A stretch of 64,000 nucleotides of DNA. Source: Clavibacter sp. VKM Ac-2872. Its GTDB lineage: Bacteria > Actinomycetota > Actinomycetes > Actinomycetales > Microbacteriaceae. Shown piece after piece: positions 60,900 to 64,000 of this stretch. Location: assembly GCF_015351105.1 (NCBI RefSeq), contig NZ_JADKRR010000004.1, positions 228,085-292,084 of the forward strand, given 5' to 3'. A program made the translations under genes and the position numbers. How positions within the stretch are numbered: the first letter of the stretch is position 1; each line of letters opens with the position of its first letter. The notes under the pieces are model-generated. The model was not told the origin of the DNA. It saw nothing but the letters and a program-made list of their open reading frames with translations, and did not search any database.

Positions 60900-62515
60900 C
60901 CCGCGCGGCCCTCCGCTGGTGGTCCGCGTTCCTCGGCGTGGTGGCGGCGCTCGCCGTGCTGGCCGTCGCCGAGATCGCCGCGGCCGTCGTGGCCCCGGCG
61001 GCGAGCCCCGTGCTCGCGGTCGGCGCCCTCGTCATCGACCTCGTGCCCGCGGGCGTCAAGGACACGGTGATCGCCCTGTTCGGCACGGGCGACAAGGTCG
61101 CGCTGATCGTCGTGCTCGGGGTGGTGGTGCTCACCGCCGCCGCGCTCGCCGGGGTCCTGCAGGTGCGCCGCCCGCCGCTCGGCGTGGTGGTGATCGCCCT
61201 GTTCGCCGGCGTCGCCGTGCTCGCGGCGACCACGCGCGCCGGGGCCACGGGCGCCGCAGCGATCCCCACGATCGTCGGCATGATCGCGGGCGTCTTCATC
61301 CTCCACCGCGGCGCCGACCGCCTCCGCGACTGGCGGGACGCGGCGGACCGCTCGGCGTCGGCGTCGGCCGCGGTCGCGGAGCCCGTGCGCGGCATCGCCC
61401 GTCCGGCCGCGCGCGCCCCGCTCATCCCGGGTGCCGGTGCGCGCGTCGAGCGCCGCACCTTCCTCCTCATGACGGTGGTGGCGGGCGTCGCGTCCGTCGT
61501 CGCCGGATCCGTGGCCCGCGGCCTCAACGCCGCCGCCGCCCGCGTGGACGACTTCCGCCGCACGCTCGTGCTCCCGCGCGCCGCGACGCCCGCCGCCGCG
61601 ATCCCCGCGTCCGCGGAGCTCGGCGTGCCCGGACTCGCGCCCTTCCTCACCCCCGCGAGCGACTTCTACCGCATCGACACCGCGCTGCAGGTGCCGTCGG
61701 TCGACGCGGCCTCCTGGAAGCTGCGCATCACCGGCATGGTCGAGCAGGAGGTCGAGATCACGTTCGCCGAGCTGCTCGCCCTGCCCCTCGAGGAGCACGT
61801 GACCACCCTCACGTGCGTCTCGAACGAGGTCGGCGGGAACCTGATCGGCAACGCGCTGTGGCTCGGCTACCCCATCCGGCTGCTGCTCGAGCGCGCGAAG
61901 CCGACCGCGGGTGCCGACATGGTGCTCTCCACGAGCCAGGACGGCTGGACCGCGAGCACGCCCCTCGAGGCGCTCACGGATCCCGAGCGCGCGTCGATCC
62001 TCGCGGTCGGCATGAACGGCGAGCCCCTGCCGCAGCAGCACGGCTTCCCGGTGCGCATGGTCGTGCCCGGGCTCTACGGCTACGTCTCCGCGACCAAGTG
62101 GGTCACCGAGCTCAAGGTCACGACCTTCGCCGAGGACGTCGCGTACTGGTCGACGCGCGGCTGGACCGAGCGCGGCCCCATCAAGACCGGCTCCCGCATC
62201 GACACCCCGCGCTCCGGCGCGCGCGTGGATGTGGGACGCACCGCGATCGCCGGCATGGCCTGGGCGCAGCACACCGGCATCCAGAAGGTGGAGGTGCGCG
62301 TCGACGAGGGCGACTGGGTCGAGGCGGACCTGGGCGACGGCGTGGGCACCGACACGTGGCGGCAGTGGTCGTACGCGTGGGACGCGACGAGCGGATCCCA
62401 CAGCGTCGAGGTCCGCGCCACCGACACCACGGGCGCGACCCAGACCTCGGACGAGGCGCCGCCCGCCCCCGACGGCGCGACGGGCTGGCACCGCATCAGC
62501 GTCAGCGCCGGCTGA
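60896..62515 (+). CDS. Membrane-anchored sulfite oxidase-like molybdopterin enzyme
   Basis: The 539-residue protein has four helices in residues 8-138, a Tat-like ERRTFLLMTVVAGVAS segment at 185-200, then the Mo-binding domain with Cys307 in TLTCVSNEVGGN as Mo ligand, and a C-terminal dimerisation-type Ig domain (about 435-539). SUOX-family enzymes oxidise sulfite or reduce other oxyanions, but the substrate here is unknown. It is coupled by GTGA overlap to a two-component pair, which probably controls its synthesis. Confidence 0.9.
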   Translation: MTRAALRWWSAFLGVVAALAVLAVAEIAAAVVAPAASPVLAVGALVIDLVPAGVKDTVIALFGTGDKVALIVVLGVVVLTAAALAGVLQVRRPPLGVVVIALFAGVAVLAATTRAGATGAAAIPTIVGMIAGVFILHRGADRLRDWRDAADRSASASAAVAEPVRGIARPAARAPLIPGAGARVERRTFLLMTVVAGVASVVAGSVARGLNAAAARVDDFRRTLVLPRAATPAAAIPASAELGVPGLAPFLTPASDFYRIDTALQVPSVDAASWKLRITGMVEQEVEITFAELLALPLEEHVTTLTCVSNEVGGNLIGNALWLGYPIRLLLERAKPTAGADMVLSTSQDGWTASTPLEALTDPERASILAVGMNGEPLPQQHGFPVRMVVPGLYGYVSATKWVTELKVTTFAEDVAYWSTRGWTERGPIKTGSRIDTPRSGARVDVGRTAIAGMAWAQHTGIQKVEVRVDEGDWVEADLGDGVGTDTWRQWSYAWDATSGSHSVEVRATDTTGATQTSDEAPPAPDGATGWHRISVSAG

Positions 62516-62528
62516 GCCGAACGGGCGT

Positions 62529-62557
62529 CTGGCCGGCGTCCGCCTCCAGCCGGCCAG
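62529..62557 (+). terminator. Hairpin terminator after the molybdoenzyme
   Basis: CTGGCCGGC and GCCGGCCAG pair over nine bases with an 11-base loop, just past the stop. Confidence 0.55.
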
Positions 62558-62631
62558 CACGCGAGGAGCCCGGGCGCGTACCGTCGATGCACGGCGCGAG
62601 CGCGCCGCATCGACCAGCGAAGGAGAGCACC

Positions 62632-62889
62632 GTGAGCGACATCGAGAACCCCCGCGATCCCGCCGACCGCGACCTGGACGACACGGGCGTCGACGAGGAG
62701 GAGCTCGTCGGGGCCGACGCCCGCGACGCGTCGGAGGCCATCGACGCCGAGCGCGTCGTGCCGCTCGACGACGACCCGGTCGCCGACGACGAGGACGCCG
62801 ACGGCGGCCTCGGCATCGACATCACCGAGTCGGACGGTCCCGACCTCGAGGCCGGCGACGACCTCGACACGGGAGCGGCGACCCGCTGA
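62632..62889 (+). CDS. Small highly acidic protein
   Basis: The 85-residue product is about one third Asp and Glu, with no hydrophobic core and few aromatic residues, so it is probably disordered. I do not recognise it; similar acidic proteins are common in this group. GAAGGAG precedes the GTG at a good distance. A strong hairpin follows. Confidence 0.65.
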   Translation: MSDIENPRDPADRDLDDTGVDEEELVGADARDASEAIDAERVVPLDDDPVADDEDADGGLGIDITESDGPDLEAGDDLDTGAATR

Positions 62890-62902
62890 TCCCACCCCGC
62901 AC

Positions 62903-62944
62903 GCACGACGACGGCCCCCGCATCGGCGGGGGCCGTCGTCGTGC
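62903..62944. terminator. Strong hairpin terminator between convergent genes
   Basis: Arms 62903-62921 and 62926-62944 are perfectly complementary over 19 bases around a four-base loop. It can end both the acidic-protein gene and the padR gene. Confidence 0.85.
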
Positions 62945-62966
62945 CGGGCCCAGCGGCCGACGCGGA

Positions 62967-63659
62967 TCAGTCGGCGAGGATCGCGTACAGCGCGCGCCGC
63001 GTCTCGTCGAGCTTCGCCGCCGCGGCCTGGCGCTGGGCGTCGGTGGCGTCGTGCATGAGGGGCTTCACCACGCCCATGAGCTTCATGAGGCTCGTCTGGA
63101 ACGCGTCCTCGCCCTCGGACTTGTCGGTGGTGGCGGCCCAGGCGGCGTCGATCTCGTCCTTGTTCTCCTCGACGTGGGCGCGGCCCTGGTCGGTGAGGGA
63201 GTAGACGCTCTTCGCGCCGGTCTCCTCGGCGACGATGAGGTCCTCGTCGACGAGCTGCTGGAGCGTCGGGTAGACGGATCCGGGGCTCGGCCGCCAGGCG
63301 CCCTCGGTCTTCGCGGCGATGCCGGTGATGAGGCCGTAGCCGTTCGAGGGCGCGTCGGCGAGCAGGGACAGGATCGCGAGACGGACGTCGCCGCGGCGGG
63401 CGCGACCCCGTCCGCCGCGTCCGCGGCCCGGGCCGAAGCCGGGGCCGCCGAAGCCGCCCATGCCCCCCATGCCGGGGAAGCCCGGGAACCCGGGGAAGCC
63501 GGGGCCGTCGCCCGGGCGGAACCCGCGGGCGAGCGGGTGGCCCGGCATGATCCGCGGGCGCCCGCCGCGGTGGTGCTGCATGCGGGGCTCGTGGCGGTCG
63601 GCGGGGACCTCGGCGGAGGAGGGGGACGACAGGTGGTCGTCGTGGTCGTGGATGCGCAT
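62967..63659 (-). CDS. PadR family regulator with Gly/Phe-rich N-terminal extension
   Basis: The 230-residue protein has a PadR winged helix (DVRLAILSLLADAPSNGYGL, then GSVYPTLQQLVDEDLIVAEE, about residues 90-140) and a C-terminal helical dimerisation region. The first 85 residues are unusual: His-rich, then a low-complexity stretch of GFPGFPG, GMGG and GFGG units, then RGRGGRGRARRG. PadR proteins usually repress by binding palindromes over their own promoter, and such a site is present just upstream. Confidence 0.9.
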   Translation of the reverse strand: MRIHDHDDHLSSPSSAEVPADRHEPRMQHHRGGRPRIMPGHPLARGFRPGDGPGFPGFPGFPGMGGMGGFGGPGFGPGRGRGGRGRARRGDVRLAILSLLADAPSNGYGLITGIAAKTEGAWRPSPGSVYPTLQQLVDEDLIVAEETGAKSVYSLTDQGRAHVEENKDEIDAAWAATTDKSEGEDAFQTSLMKLMGVVKPLMHDATDAQRQAAAAKLDETRRALYAILAD

Positions 63660-63702
63660 GAGCGCTCCTTCCGGTCAGGTGATGTCGGGGGTCGCGGCGT
63701 GC

Positions 63703-63734
63703 TGTCGCGATGTAGCGACGATATATCGGCGACA
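63703..63734. promoter_or_regulatory. PadR-type operator (TGTCGC-N20-GCGACA with inner CGATATATCG)
   Basis: TGTCGC (63703-63708) and GCGACA (63729-63734) form an outer inverted repeat, and CGATATATCG (63719-63728) is a perfect inner palindrome. The AT-rich centre stands out in this GC-rich DNA and overlaps the likely promoter of padR. Confidence 0.6.
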
Positions 63735-63874
63735 GTCGGAAGTCAAGGGGCCGACTCGATGGCGTGGTTCGTCGATCCGCGTGATCCCGGGGGATCCGCG
63801 CGCCAACCTGGCCTTCCCCTGGGAAAGCAGAACCGACCCCAACCCGTTCTCCGACCGCGCCGAAGTCCCTGTGT

Positions 63875-63893
63875 CGCCCGGGGGTACCGGGCG
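63875..63893 (+). promoter_or_regulatory. Hairpin-forming repeat upstream of the lipoprotein gene
   Basis: CGCCCGG and CCGGGCG are inverted around five bases. It lies 32 bases before the ATG; it may be an operator or a stem in the 5' leader. Confidence 0.35.
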
Positions 63894-63924
63894 GATCCCC
63901 GTTCCACACAGCGAAGGACATCCC

Positions 63925-64000
63925 ATGCGCAATCTCACCAAGTCCGTCTTCGGCCTCGCTACCGCGGGCTTCCTCGTCGTCGGCCTCGCGGCCTGCTCGA
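63925..64000 (+). CDS. Lipoprotein (N-terminus only; cut by the window edge)
   Basis: The visible 25 codons encode MRNLTKSVFG, a hydrophobic stretch and the lipobox GLAAC, so the product is exported and lipid-modified. GAAGGA lies six bases before the ATG. Nothing can be said about its function because the mature part lies outside the window. Confidence 0.8.
   Translation, partial: MRNLTKSVFGLATAGFLVVGLAACS

Overview
The window is very GC-rich (about 72% by eye) and gene-dense, with short gaps, many GTG starts, GTGA/ATGA gene overlaps and almost exclusively G- or C-ending codons. This is an actinobacterial chromosome. Gene content (a Chp/Ppa-like secreted serine protease, class F-type sortase, MoeZ-type MoeB, methylcitrate genes, Hen1-Pnkp) fits Microbacteriaceae, and I think Clavibacter or a close relative is most likely; that placement is inference. 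I saw no tRNA, rRNA, CRISPR array, transposase, integrase or origin.

Layout. 1-6760: partial DoxX gene, a decayed SRPBCC reading frame, rsmI, a tandem pair of secreted four-cysteine paralogs, a CGNR-regulator/EamA-exporter divergent pair and a FUSC membrane protein. 6822-8995: a sortase translationally coupled to a secreted tyrosine phosphatase-like surface protein. 9257-12456: modA, a HTH-TOBE molybdate sensor, modB and modC. 12579-18109: an aldo/keto reductase pseudogene, an AlkA-type glycosylase, SDR and TetR genes, an ABM monooxygenase under a perfect palindrome, and a double-GNAT protein. 18276-22729: Tat-exported GH3 enzyme, then prpD and prpB. 22733-30184: Hen1-Pnkp RNA repair cassette and several small enzymes. 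30458-36135: prpC, metG, tatD, rsmA, ispE. 36154-43142: a transporter, a second CGNR regulator with a divergent hydrolase, a GT-C glycosyltransferase, MoeB/MoeZ and an unusual nucleotidyltransferase fusion. 43287-51893: stress, MarR, OsmC and protease genes, a LacI-controlled Gfo/Idh/MocA-AKR fusion and a GntR-membrane protein operon. 51916-62515: moaD-moaA, a GT-C enzyme, a YedY-like cytochrome fusion, a methyltransferase-DUF2064-GT2 operon, and a two-component system fused by overlaps to a sulfite-oxidase-like enzyme. The end holds an acidic protein, a PadR regulator and the start of a lipoprotein.

Functional threads. Molybdenum recurs: uptake (modABC), sensing (TOBE protein), cofactor assembly (MoaA, MoaD, MoeB/MoeZ) and two Mo-cofactor enzymes all lie in this 64 kb. 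The methylcitrate cycle is present but split, with prpC 7.7 kb from prpDB. Many genes have a TANNNT hexamer 6 or 7 bases before the start codon, so leaderless mRNAs look common here.

The most interesting unexplained items are the four-cysteine secreted paralog pair (2141-3941), the nucleotidyltransferase/hydrophobic-domain chimera (41841-43142), the sortase-phosphatase pair without a canonical sorting motif (6822-8995) and the glycosyltransferase/molybdoenzyme neighbourhood (53328-62515).
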